Assembly (NCBI GenBank): GCA_945861995.1
Contig: CAMAWZ010000179.1
Coordinates: forward strand, 1-5,456
DNA from: Pseudorhodobacter antarcticus
GTDB taxonomy: Bacteria; Pseudomonadota; Alphaproteobacteria; Rhodobacterales; Rhodobacteraceae
Direction of reading: 5' to 3'
Length of the DNA: 5,456 nt
A program made the translations under genes and the position numbers. The notes under the pieces are model-generated. The model searched no databases. It was not told where the DNA came from and saw only the letters and a program-made list of their open reading frames with translations. Each line of letters starts with the position of its first letter. Within the stretch, counting starts at the first letter, position 1. Below, in pieces: positions 1-5,394 of this stretch.

Positions 1-11
1 GTTGGACAGCG

Positions 12-686
12 TTATAGCGGGGTTTTACCAGCGGGATAGACAAGTCCCGCCGATACAACCAGCTTAATCGCCTCATCCGCCTTCATATCCAGTAAGATGA
101 CATCGCGTGCGGGCACGTAAATCAGCATTCCCGATGTCATCGGCGTCAGCGCCACGAACACCGCGACCATTTGATCTTCGGCGGGCAGTTTTGCGGCAAT
201 CTCGCCTTGTGGCGCGCTGGCGACAAGGCCAACCGCCCAAGCGCCCTGATGCGGAAAGCGCACAAGGCAGGTGCGGTCAAAATTCTTTTCCGCTTTGGTG
301 AAAAAGGTTTCCGTCACTTGTTTAACGCCCGAATAGACCGAGCGGACGATGGGCAGGCGGTCTACCAAATCTTCCGCGCGGCGAATAATGCTGCGCCCGA
401 TCAGCCCGCGCGCCACCCAGCCCACAGCAGCGGTGACGACCAAAAACACCAATACCCCAAGCCCGCGCACCGGAAATTGCGCCTCTGGCCCAAACAAGCG
501 ATGAACCAGTTCTTCGGGCTGATAGGCGGCTGGAATAAGGGGCAAAATCCAGCCGTCAATCCAGCCAATAACCGCCCAGACAACGTAAATCGTAAGTCCC
601 ACGGGCAAAACCACCACAAGCCCCGTAAAGAACGAGCCGCGCACAGCGGCAAGGATGGATCGTTTGGGTGGCGCGGTATCGGTCAT
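12..686 (-). CDS. DUF502 family two-helix inner-membrane protein, third gene of the psuK-psuG operon
   Basis: The 224-aa product is recognisable as a DUF502 membrane protein, the family that also contains the plant COV1/LCV vascular-patterning proteins. Its biochemical function is not established. The sequence shows a short basic N-terminus (KR at 8-9), one hydrophobic helix at about residues 17-43 (containing VVVLPVGLTIYVVW), a connecting loop with a PEELVHRLFG stretch, and a second helix at about 73-97. The family-typical motif PIVRSVYSGVKQV follows at 112-124, then a soluble C-terminal half. The length is normal for the family. The ATG at 686 lies 5 bp after the psuG stop, and an AAAAGG ribosome-binding sequence sits 10 nt upstream, inside the end of psuG, so the gene is probably cotranscribed and possibly translationally coupled with psuG. 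The stop is TAA at 12-14 and no terminator is visible in the 11 bases left. Family call is firm; any link to pseudouridine rests on gene order only. Confidence 0.9.
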   Translation of the reverse strand: MTDTAPPKRSILAAVRGSFFTGLVVVLPVGLTIYVVWAVIGWIDGWILPLIPAAYQPEELVHRLFGPEAQFPVRGLGVLVFLVVTAAVGWVARGLIGRSIIRRAEDLVDRLPIVRSVYSGVKQVTETFFTKAEKNFDRTCLVRFPHQGAWAVGLVASAPQGEIAAKLPAEDQMVAVFVALTPMTSGMLIYVPARDVILLDMKADEAIKLVVSAGLVYPAGKTPL

Positions 687-691
687 AGGTA

Positions 692-1609
692 TCAGGCCTT
701 TTGTTGCATCGCTTGGGCTATTTGCGCCGCAAGCCGCGCGTTATTCAAGACCAAAGCGATATTTGATTGCAGCGAGCGGCCTTGCGTCAGGGCAAAGATA
801 CGATCCAGCAGATATGGGGTTACCTCTTTGGCGGCGATGCCTGCCGTGGCCGCATCCTTTAGCGCGGCCTCAATGATGGGGCCGATTTCGCCGTAAGCAA
901 TTTCATCATTTGGTGGAATGGGATTTGCCACCAATTGCCCGCCCTTCATGCCCAGCTTTGCCCGCATCATGGCGCTGGCTGCAATTTGGGCGGCGCTATC
1001 CATCCGCAACGGGGATTTGATGCCGATGCTGCGCGACCAAAAGGCGGGAAAATCATCCGCGCCATAGGTGATGACGGGAACGCCGTGGGTTTCCAAAACT
1101 TCTAGGGTTTTTGGAATGTCCAAAATCGCCTTGGCCCCGGCGCACACCACAGTGACAGGGGTCTGCGCCAGTTCCAACAAATCGGCGGAAATGTCGAAAC
1201 TCAGTTCCGCGCCGCGATGCACGCCGCCAATCCCGCCCGTGGCAAAGGTGGTTATCCCCGCCAAATGGGCGCAGATCATTGTGGCGGCCACTGTCGTTGC
1301 CCCTGTTTTGCCAAGGGCAAGGCAGGCAGGCAAATCGGCGCGCGACAGTTTCATCACGCCCTGCGCTTGGCCAAAGCTGGCAAGCTGCGCGTCTGTCAGC
1401 CCGATCAGAATTTCGCCGCCCATCACGGCAATTGTGGCAGGCACAGCGCCGCCCGCCCGCACAGCATCTTCAACCGCGCGGGCCGCCTGAATATTCTGCG
1501 GATAGGGCATACCGTGGCTGATGATGGTCGATTCCAGCGCAACAATGGCAAGCCCGTTTTCGCGGGCGGCGGCCACTTCGGGGGAAAACCGCAGGGGAAG
1601 TACTGTCAT
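692..1609 (-). CDS. psuG: Pseudouridine-5'-phosphate glycosidase
   Basis: PsuG (IndA/YeiN family) reversibly splits the C-C glycosidic bond of pseudouridine 5'-phosphate to uracil and ribose 5-phosphate in the cytosol, using a lysine adduct and a divalent metal. The 305-aa protein is close to the usual length (E. coli YeiN is about 312). The residues known from the E. coli enzyme can be placed with a constant offset of 5-6: Glu26 in VALESTIISHG, Lys87 in VMKLSRADL, the metal-ligand Asp143 in FDISADL, the Schiff-base Lys160 in CAGAKAILD, and Asn283 in SNIALVLNN. The glycine-rich stretch FATGGIGGVHRG lies at 122-133. All catalytic residues are therefore present and the enzyme should be active. 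The ATG at 1609 overlaps the psuK stop as ATGA, and an AGGA (plus-strand 1618-1621) sits 8 nt upstream, so translation is likely coupled to psuK. The long open frames on the opposite strand here are shadows. Confidence 0.97.
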   Translation of the reverse strand: MTVLPLRFSPEVAAARENGLAIVALESTIISHGMPYPQNIQAARAVEDAVRAGGAVPATIAVMGGEILIGLTDAQLASFGQAQGVMKLSRADLPACLALGKTGATTVAATMICAHLAGITTFATGGIGGVHRGAELSFDISADLLELAQTPVTVVCAGAKAILDIPKTLEVLETHGVPVITYGADDFPAFWSRSIGIKSPLRMDSAAQIAASAMMRAKLGMKGGQLVANPIPPNDEIAYGEIGPIIEAALKDAATAGIAAKEVTPYLLDRIFALTQGRSLQSNIALVLNNARLAAQIAQAMQQKA

Positions 1610-2490
1610 GGGTCTGTTCCTGATACATAAGAGGCGGCGGCAGCAAGGGCGGCTTGCAGCGCAATTTCGCCCGATTGTCCGCGCCGTTCGGCAGCGATAT
1701 GAGCGGCCATAAAGGTGTCACCAGCCCCCGTAATGCGGCGCGGGGTAATGCTGGGCGGTTGGGCGGTAAGCGTTACCATATCCCTGCCCGCCAAAGCGCA
1801 AGGCCTGGCACCATCGGTCACAAGCACCCGCTGCGCTCCGCGCAGGGTCAACTCTTGCGCTGCGGCTTGGGCCGTTTCAAACGCGCGCCCTGCCAAAACA
1901 CTTGCCTCAATAAGGTTGACATACAGCGTGGCGCGGGGGTGCGGCAGCAGCGGGGCCAAACGCTCGGCTTTGCCAGGGCTGGCGGGGGCAAGGCGCAGAT
2001 CGGCGGCGGCAAAGGCGGGCGAGGCGGCGATTTCTGCCAGCAAATCTGTGGTCAAATTGCCATCAAGGGCGATCATCCCCTGATAAGGGCGATCTGCACT
2101 GCCAAGGCGACCATCCAGGAGCGGGGCCAGAATAGCCGCCCCAGCGCGTTCCAGCGAATGGGCATCGGCAATGGCAGCAATCAGGCCGCCCGCCCCCTCA
2201 ATCGCCATGTAAACATCTGTTGGATCAGAACTGCGATGGGCAAAGGTCATGTCTAGCCCCAGCTCTTGGCAGGCGGCGATCAATTCATCTCCCGCGCCAG
2301 CTCGCCCTATGGCGCACAGCGCAGCAGGGCGCAGACCCATCCGCGCCAGCGTCATGGCAATGTTCAGGGCAACCCCGCCTGGCAGGCGCGTTATACGGCC
2401 CGGCACATCTTGGCCTGCCTGCATCGGGGTAGGGGTGCGGCCAATGATGTCCCACAAAACCGCGCCAATGCAAAGGATATCTGGTGTCAT
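1606..2490 (-). CDS. psuK: PfkB-family carbohydrate kinase, probable pseudouridine kinase
   Basis: This is a ribokinase/PfkB-family sugar kinase of 294 aa from the chosen start. It has the N-terminal substrate-side motif with LPGGVALNIAMTLARMG at 36-52 (GG 38-39, Asn43) and the C-terminal anion hole and catalytic base GAGDTF at 255-260 (Asp258). The family alone does not fix the substrate. The 4-bp overlap with psuG makes pseudouridine kinase (pseudouridine + ATP to pseudouridine 5'-phosphate) by far the best reading; kinase and glycosidase are the two steps of pseudouridine catabolism. No N-terminal helix-turn-helix, present in some PsuK relatives, is seen. The frame stays open upstream to an ATG at 2571, but the sequence beginning MTPDILCIGAVLWD is a typical PfkB beginning and the extra 27 residues resemble no part of the fold, so 2490 is preferred. 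A weakness is that no clear Shine-Dalgarno precedes it. The psuG overlap implies one operon running into psuG and the DUF502 gene. Confidence 0.88.
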   Translation of the reverse strand: MTPDILCIGAVLWDIIGRTPTPMQAGQDVPGRITRLPGGVALNIAMTLARMGLRPAALCAIGRAGAGDELIAACQELGLDMTFAHRSSDPTDVYMAIEGAGGLIAAIADAHSLERAGAAILAPLLDGRLGSADRPYQGMIALDGNLTTDLLAEIAASPAFAAADLRLAPASPGKAERLAPLLPHPRATLYVNLIEASVLAGRAFETAQAAAQELTLRGAQRVLVTDGARPCALAGRDMVTLTAQPPSITPRRITGAGDTFMAAHIAAERRGQSGEIALQAALAAAASYVSGTDP

Positions 2491-2595
2491 AAGGCCGTTT
2501 TGCCAGCCCGCGCGGGCAAGCGCAAGCAAGTTTAGCCCGCGAAAAACCAACGCTAAATCCGCGCAGCGCATCTGCGCGCGGCTAAGTCAGGCCGA

Positions 2596-2625
2596 TTGCG
2601 CAATGTGCAAATTTAGGGCTATACT
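2596..2625 (+). promoter_or_regulatory. Sigma-70-type promoter for the outer-membrane protein gene
   Basis: A -35 box TTGCGC (2596-2601) is separated by 18 bp from a -10 box TATACT (2620-2625, five of six consensus bases). Transcription would begin near 2632, giving a leader of about 19 nt that contains the ribosome-binding site. The -35 box lies wholly inside the palindrome ATTGCGCAAT, so a repressor or activator bound there could control this promoter. Confidence 0.6.
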
Positions 2626-2637
2626 GAGCCAAAGACA

Positions 2638-2642
2638 TAAGG
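2638..2642 (+). promoter_or_regulatory. Ribosome-binding site fixing the start of the beta-barrel gene
   Basis: TAAGG stands 8 nt before the ATG at 2651. Together with the signal peptide that starts exactly there and the promoter just upstream, it shows that the long open frame extending back over psuK is not coding before 2651. Confidence 0.65.
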
Positions 2643-2650
2643 CTGCTTCG

Positions 2651-3292
2651 ATGAAGTGTATTTCATTTTCCAAAATCTTGTGCTGCCTTGCGGTTGCCAT
2701 CACCGCAGCCCCCGCCTTGGCCGAAACCGAACTGTCGTTTTACGGCGGCTATCAGACTGCGCCCCATAGCGTTGTTACGACCAGCGATTTTGGTACCTTT
2801 ACAGTCGGCTGGAAGGGTAAATCGTTTTCTATGCCGCCCTATTACGGGGTGCGGGCAATCGTTTGGCAGCCTAGCGGTTTTGGCTGGGGGGTCGAGGTGA
2901 ACCATGCCAAAGTCTACGCCGACCAGCCATCAAACTATGGGTTCGAGCGGATGGAATTTACCGACGGCCTGAATTTGGTCACGCTAAATGCCTTTCAACG
3001 CTATAAAAGCAGGGGCAAAATCACGCCCTATCTTGGCGCGGGCACTGGTATTGCCGTGCCGCATGTTGATATCACGCCCAGCGGCGGCCAGCACACCTTT
3101 GGCTATCAGTTGACGGGGGTTGCCGTGCAATGGGTGGCAGGGGCATCCCTTCCGATCAATGACACATGGAAGGCCTTTGCGGAATACAAGGGCAGCTATT
3201 CGCAGAACGCCGTGAAGCTGGATGGCGCAGGCACGTTTGACACCAACATCATCACCAATGCGCTGAATATTGGCGTCAGCCATTCGTTTTAG
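2651..3292 (+). CDS. Secreted outer-membrane beta-barrel protein, possibly LpxQ-like (lipid A oxidase-like)
   Basis: The 213-aa product begins with a clear Sec signal peptide: Lys2 and Lys8, a hydrophobic core around 9-20, and an ALA cleavage site after residue 24 (mature start ETELSFYGGYQ). The mature part of about 189 residues is made of alternating aromatic/hydrophobic and polar residues typical of a small, roughly eight-stranded barrel. Recognisable strands are LSFYGGYQ, YYGVRAIVW, GWGVEVNHAKVY, TPYLGAGTGIAVPHV and WKAFAEYKGSYS, and the protein ends in a terminal Phe (GVSHSF), the usual outer-membrane insertion signal. Its size and motifs such as GYQTAPHS and LNAFQRYK recall proteins annotated in Rhodobacterales as lipid A oxidase (LpxQ-like, forming 2-aminogluconate in lipid A). 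That assignment is from memory and family resemblance only; a structural OmpW/OmpA-type barrel is the safe call. The gene has its own promoter, is divergent from psuK, and no clear hairpin terminator follows it. Confidence 0.85.
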   Translation: MKCISFSKILCCLAVAITAAPALAETELSFYGGYQTAPHSVVTTSDFGTFTVGWKGKSFSMPPYYGVRAIVWQPSGFGWGVEVNHAKVYADQPSNYGFERMEFTDGLNLVTLNAFQRYKSRGKITPYLGAGTGIAVPHVDITPSGGQHTFGYQLTGVAVQWVAGASLPINDTWKAFAEYKGSYSQNAVKLDGAGTFDTNIITNALNIGVSHSF

Positions 3293-3326
3293 GGTGATTT
3301 TCGGCCAAATTCCAGCAGTTTGCGCC

Positions 3327-3355
3327 TTGCGCGGGGGGCGATACTCGCCTATACG
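3327..3355 (+). promoter_or_regulatory. Candidate promoter of the rpsB-tsf operon
   Basis: A -35 box TTGCGC (3327-3332), identical to that of the preceding gene's promoter, lies 17 bp before a -10 box TATACG (3350-3355). Transcription would start near 3362. The surrounding DNA is GC-rich and no better pair was found in the 177-bp gap; readthrough from the preceding gene is also possible because no terminator separates them. Confidence 0.5.
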
Positions 3356-3361
3356 CGCGGC

Positions 3362-3469
3362 ACTTCACAAGCGGGGCTTGGGAGAGGCGGGGAGACATCC
3401 CGCTGCTTCCGCCGGTTGGGCATCTGCCTAAGCGCCCTGCTGAGGATTGAAACCGGAAAGGATAACGAC
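3362..3469 (+). promoter_or_regulatory. rpsB 5' leader with a hairpin, candidate autoregulatory region
   Basis: This is the roughly 107-nt untranslated stretch between the proposed start point and the rpsB ATG. A hairpin GCGGGG-AGACA-TCCCGC (3387-3403, one G-U pair, extendable by another) and a GGGC/GCCC pairing (3418-3421 with 3434-3437) can form. The strong ribosome-binding sequence GGAAAGGA (3455-3462) ends 7 nt before the ATG. In Gammaproteobacteria S2 represses its own operon through the rpsB leader; whether this leader acts in that way is inference. Confidence 0.4.
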
Positions 3470-4237
3470 ATGACTCTTCCAGAGTTTACCATGCGCCAAT
3501 TGCTTGAAGCAGGCGTGCACTATGGCCACCAAACCGCCCGTTGGAACCCCAAAATGGGGCCCTACATATACGGCGACCGCAATGGCATCCATATTCTTGA
3601 TTTGACACAGACTGTTCCAATGCTGGATCAGGCGCTGAAAGTGGTGCGCGACACCGTGGCTAAGGGCGGCCGCATTCTGTTCGTGGGCACCAAGCGTCAG
3701 GCGCAAAAGCCCATCGCCGAAGCAGCGGAGCGTTGCGCGCAATTCTACATGAACCACCGCTGGCTGGGCGGCACGCTGACCAACTGGAAAACAGTTTCGG
3801 CATCCATCCAGCGCCTGAAAATGATTGACGAGGTGCTTGGGGCAGGGGGCGAAGGCCTGACCAAGAAAGAACGCCTTGGCATGGAACGCGATCAGGCGAA
3901 GTTGCAGGCGTCCTTGGGCGGTATCCGCGAAATGGGCGGCACCCCTGATCTGATTTTCATCATTGATGTGGGCAAAGAAGACCTCGCCATCCTAGAGGCG
4001 CAAAAACTGGGCATCCCAGTGATCGGCATCGTCGATACCAACAATTCGCCCAAAGGGGTGGATTATGTGATACCAGGCAATGACGATGCGGCCCGCGCGA
4101 TTGGCCTGTATTGCGAACTGATCGCCCGCGCAGCGCTGGACGGTATGTCGGCGCAAATGGGCGCGGCTGGTGTTGACCTTGGCGCGCTGGAAATGGCGCC
4201 TGTTGAAGACTCCATCGCCGAACCAACCGAGGCGTAA
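3470..4237 (+). CDS. rpsB: 30S ribosomal protein S2
   Basis: The 255-aa product is ribosomal protein S2, a late-assembling protein of the small subunit needed for binding of S1 and for translation initiation. The N-terminal signature FTMRQLLEAGVHYGHQT is at 6-22, followed by WNPKMGPYIYG and GIHILDLTQT, then ILFVGTKRQAQ, the highly conserved HRWLGGTLTNW, and the C-terminal signature region PDLIFIIDVGKEDLAILEA with IPVIGIVDTN. Length is slightly above E. coli S2 (241 aa) because of an acidic Ala-rich tail (from about residue 226) ending EPTEA. The frame is open upstream to a TTG at 3320, but homology begins at the ATG at 3470, which has a strong GGAAAGGA 7 nt before it. It is followed after 67 bp by tsf, the near-universal bacterial arrangement. 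Confidence 0.99.
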   Translation: MTLPEFTMRQLLEAGVHYGHQTARWNPKMGPYIYGDRNGIHILDLTQTVPMLDQALKVVRDTVAKGGRILFVGTKRQAQKPIAEAAERCAQFYMNHRWLGGTLTNWKTVSASIQRLKMIDEVLGAGGEGLTKKERLGMERDQAKLQASLGGIREMGGTPDLIFIIDVGKEDLAILEAQKLGIPVIGIVDTNNSPKGVDYVIPGNDDAARAIGLYCELIARAALDGMSAQMGAAGVDLGALEMAPVEDSIAEPTEA

Positions 4238-4259
4238 GCCTTTTGTCATGCAAAATTTA

Positions 4260-4281
4260 CGGCGGGGGTATATCCCCGCCG
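4260..4281 (+). promoter_or_regulatory. Intercistronic hairpin between rpsB and tsf
   Basis: An 8-bp perfect GC stem CGGCGGGG/CCCCGCCG encloses the 6-nt loop GTATAT in the 67-bp gap. It is not followed by a T-run (next bases CACCTATTTCAC), so it is not a complete rho-independent terminator. It could be a partial attenuator, an RNA-processing or stability element setting the S2:EF-Ts ratio, or a block that isolates the tsf ribosome-binding site (AGGAG, 4294-4298), which begins 12 nt after the stem. An attenuator in the same gap is known in E. coli; equivalence here is inference. Confidence 0.6.
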
Positions 4282-4304
4282 CACCTATTTCACAGGAGCT
4301 GAAC

Positions 4305-5201
4305 ATGAGCATCACCGCACAAATGGTGAAAGAGCTGCGCGAATCCACAGGCGCAGGGATGATGGATGCGAAAAAAGCCTTGGTTGAAACCAATGGCGAT
4401 ATGGAAGCGGCCGTTGATTGGCTGCGCACCAAGGGTCTGGCGAAAGCCGCGAAAAAGGCCGACCGTCTGGCCGCCGAAGGCTTGGTTGGTGTGGCCGTTG
4501 CTGGCACGCGCGGCGTGACCGTGGAAATCAATTCGGAAACCGATTTTGTGGGCAAGAACGCCAGCTTCCAAGAGCTGTTGCACAATGTCACCAAAACCGC
4601 TGTGCGCTGCGAAAACGTCGAGGCGCTGCGCGAGGCTGATCTGAACGGCCAGCCCGTGCATATCGTCATCGCCGAAGCTGTGGCAACGATTGGCGAAAAC
4701 CTGTCCCTGCGCCGCATGGCGATTTTGGACGGCGAGCATGTGGCATCTTATGTGCATAACGCTGCGGCGGACGGCATGGGCAAAATCGGCGTTTTGGTGG
4801 CAATCACAGGGTCGAATGCGGCCTTTGCAAAGCAGGTCGCGATGCACGTGGCGGCGACCAACCCGCTGGCATTGTCGGAAGCCGACCTTGACCCCGTTGT
4901 GGTAGAACGCGAACTGGCTGTGCAAACCAGCAAAGCGCTGGAAGAAAACGCAGCCAGCGACAAGCCCAAGCCTGAGGCGGTTATTCAAAACAATATCATC
5001 CCAGGCCGTATGAAGAAGTTCTTGGCCGAGAATACATTGATGGGTCAAGCTTTCGTGATCAACCCCGATCTGACAGTCGAGCAAGCCGCGAAAGAGGCTG
5101 GCGTGACGATCACAGGATTTGTGCGTATGGCCTGCGGTGAAGGCATCGAGAAGAAAGAAGAAGACTTCGCAGCGGAAGTGGCGAAGATGGTTCAGGGCTA
5201 A
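4305..5201 (+). CDS. tsf: Translation elongation factor Ts
   Basis: The 298-aa protein is EF-Ts, the guanine-nucleotide exchange factor that releases GDP from EF-Tu in the cytosol. The N-terminal UBA-like helix bundle is at 1-50 (VKELRESTGAGMMDAKKAL), followed by the core with the EF-Tu-contacting motif TDFVGKN at 79-85 (Asp80, Phe81 kept; the usual Ala of TDFVAKN is Gly). Then come GENLSLRR (130-137), DGMGKIGVLVAI (156-167) and MHVAATNP (180-187), whose His181 corresponds to the helix reaching into EF-Tu. The C-terminal helical region carries LMGQAFVINPDLTV and the IEKKEEDFAAEV tail. Length is normal. The ATG at 4305 has an ideal AGGAG 6 nt upstream; the in-frame upstream extension overlaps rpsB and is not part of the protein. 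The gene is the last of the rpsB operon and is closed by a strong terminator. Confidence 0.99.
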   Translation: MSITAQMVKELRESTGAGMMDAKKALVETNGDMEAAVDWLRTKGLAKAAKKADRLAAEGLVGVAVAGTRGVTVEINSETDFVGKNASFQELLHNVTKTAVRCENVEALREADLNGQPVHIVIAEAVATIGENLSLRRMAILDGEHVASYVHNAAADGMGKIGVLVAITGSNAAFAKQVAMHVAATNPLALSEADLDPVVVERELAVQTSKALEENAASDKPKPEAVIQNNIIPGRMKKFLAENTLMGQAFVINPDLTVEQAAKEAGVTITGFVRMACGEGIEKKEEDFAAEVAKMVQG

Positions 5202-5225
5202 GATTAGCCTTTATGAATTGGGAAT

Positions 5226-5252
5226 GGCGCAAGGGCAACCTTGCGCCTTTTT
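5226..5252 (+). terminator. Rho-independent terminator of the rpsB-tsf operon
   Basis: A perfect 9-bp stem GGCGCAAGG/CCTTGCGCC (5226-5234 and 5239-5247) closes a GCAA tetraloop, a stable GNRA-type loop, and is followed at once by TTTTT (5248-5252). It begins 25 nt after the tsf stop and is correctly oriented for plus-strand transcription. Confidence 0.95.
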
Positions 5253-5253
5253 C

Positions 5254-5310
5254 ATTTGGTGTAAGGGGTTGTGGGGCGTGGTTGATGTGATGGGTTGGGT
5301 TTGGGATATG
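5254..5310 (+). other. G/T-rich, almost C-free tract with five G-runs
   Basis: About 57 bases directly after the terminator contain a single C on the plus strand and five G-runs (5265-5268, 5273-5276, 5292-5294, 5297-5299, 5303-5305), with spacers of 4, 15, 2 and 3 nt. The middle spacer is too long for the standard G-quadruplex rule, but a long-loop quadruplex is possible. No reading frame here looks coding. The strand bias contrasts sharply with the balanced GC-rich DNA before it and with the AT-rich stretch (5311-5345) after it. Confidence 0.5.
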
Positions 5311-5358
5311 TCGTTATATTACATAATAGTGATTATCGGATAAATGGATAGCAAGAAA

Positions 5359-5376
5359 GGGGGCGCTCGCGCCCCC
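5359..5376. repeat. Strong GC hairpin, REP-like, with possible terminator role on the minus strand
   Basis: GGGGGCG (5359-5365) pairs perfectly with CGCCCCC (5370-5376) around a CTCG loop. A second CCCCC run (5389-5393) offers an alternative partner for the G-run. Read on the minus strand the stem is followed by TTTCTT, so it could end a gene arriving from the right. The combination of a GC hairpin, a TCGCTTCGCTCA-type linker and CCCCCTGAGGATATTT resembles a dispersed intergenic repeat that I recall from Rhodobacteraceae genomes. Confidence 0.6.
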
Positions 5377-5394
5377 TCGCTTCGCTCACCCCCT

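Larger units (their letters stand above)
2491..2650. promoter_or_regulatory. Divergent intergenic region between psuK and the outer-membrane protein gene
   Basis: These 160 bp separate two divergently transcribed genes and should contain control sites for both. Visible are a 12-bp perfect palindrome GCCCGCGCGGGC (2506-2517) 15 nt upstream of the psuK start, a TTTAGC/GCTAAA inverted pair (2531-2536 and 2552-2557, centres 21 bp apart), a GCGCAG/CTGCGC pair (2561-2566, 2572-2577), and the 10-bp palindrome ATTGCGCAAT (2595-2604). The rightward promoter is clear; a leftward promoter for psuK is not, the best -10-like hexamer on the minus strand (TAAACT, plus-strand 2530-2535) lacking a good -35 box. 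Confidence 0.5.

Noticed and set aside
171..896. Long plus-strand open frame of 241 codons across the DUF502/psuG junction
   Set aside because: It is antisense to two recognisable genes, its translation has no familiar motif and is rich in odd residues, and no ribosome-binding site or promoter was seen. It is a shadow of GC-rich codon use.
2249..2650. N-terminal extension of the beta-barrel frame back over psuK
   Set aside because: It is antisense to psuK; the signal peptide, ribosome-binding site and promoter all place the true start at 2651.
3320..3469. TTG-started extension of rpsB
   Set aside because: The S2 family begins at the ATG at 3470 with a strong ribosome-binding site, and the extension covers the likely promoter and leader.
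4539..4559. EF-Ts motif variant TDFVGKN instead of TDFVAKN
   Set aside because: It is a conservative Ala-to-Gly change with the key Asp80 and Phe81 retained; likely lineage variation with no sign of lost function.
3992..4717. Minus-strand open frames opposite rpsB and tsf
   Set aside because: They are antisense to two universally conserved genes, and the translations are low-complexity Ser/Ala/Arg-rich shadows.
5301..5329. Possible promoter in the AT-rich stretch (TTGGGA with a CATAAT/TAATAG -10)
   Set aside because: The hexamer spacing is poor for the better -10 box, and a transcript would run at once into the strong GC hairpin with no gene visible behind it.
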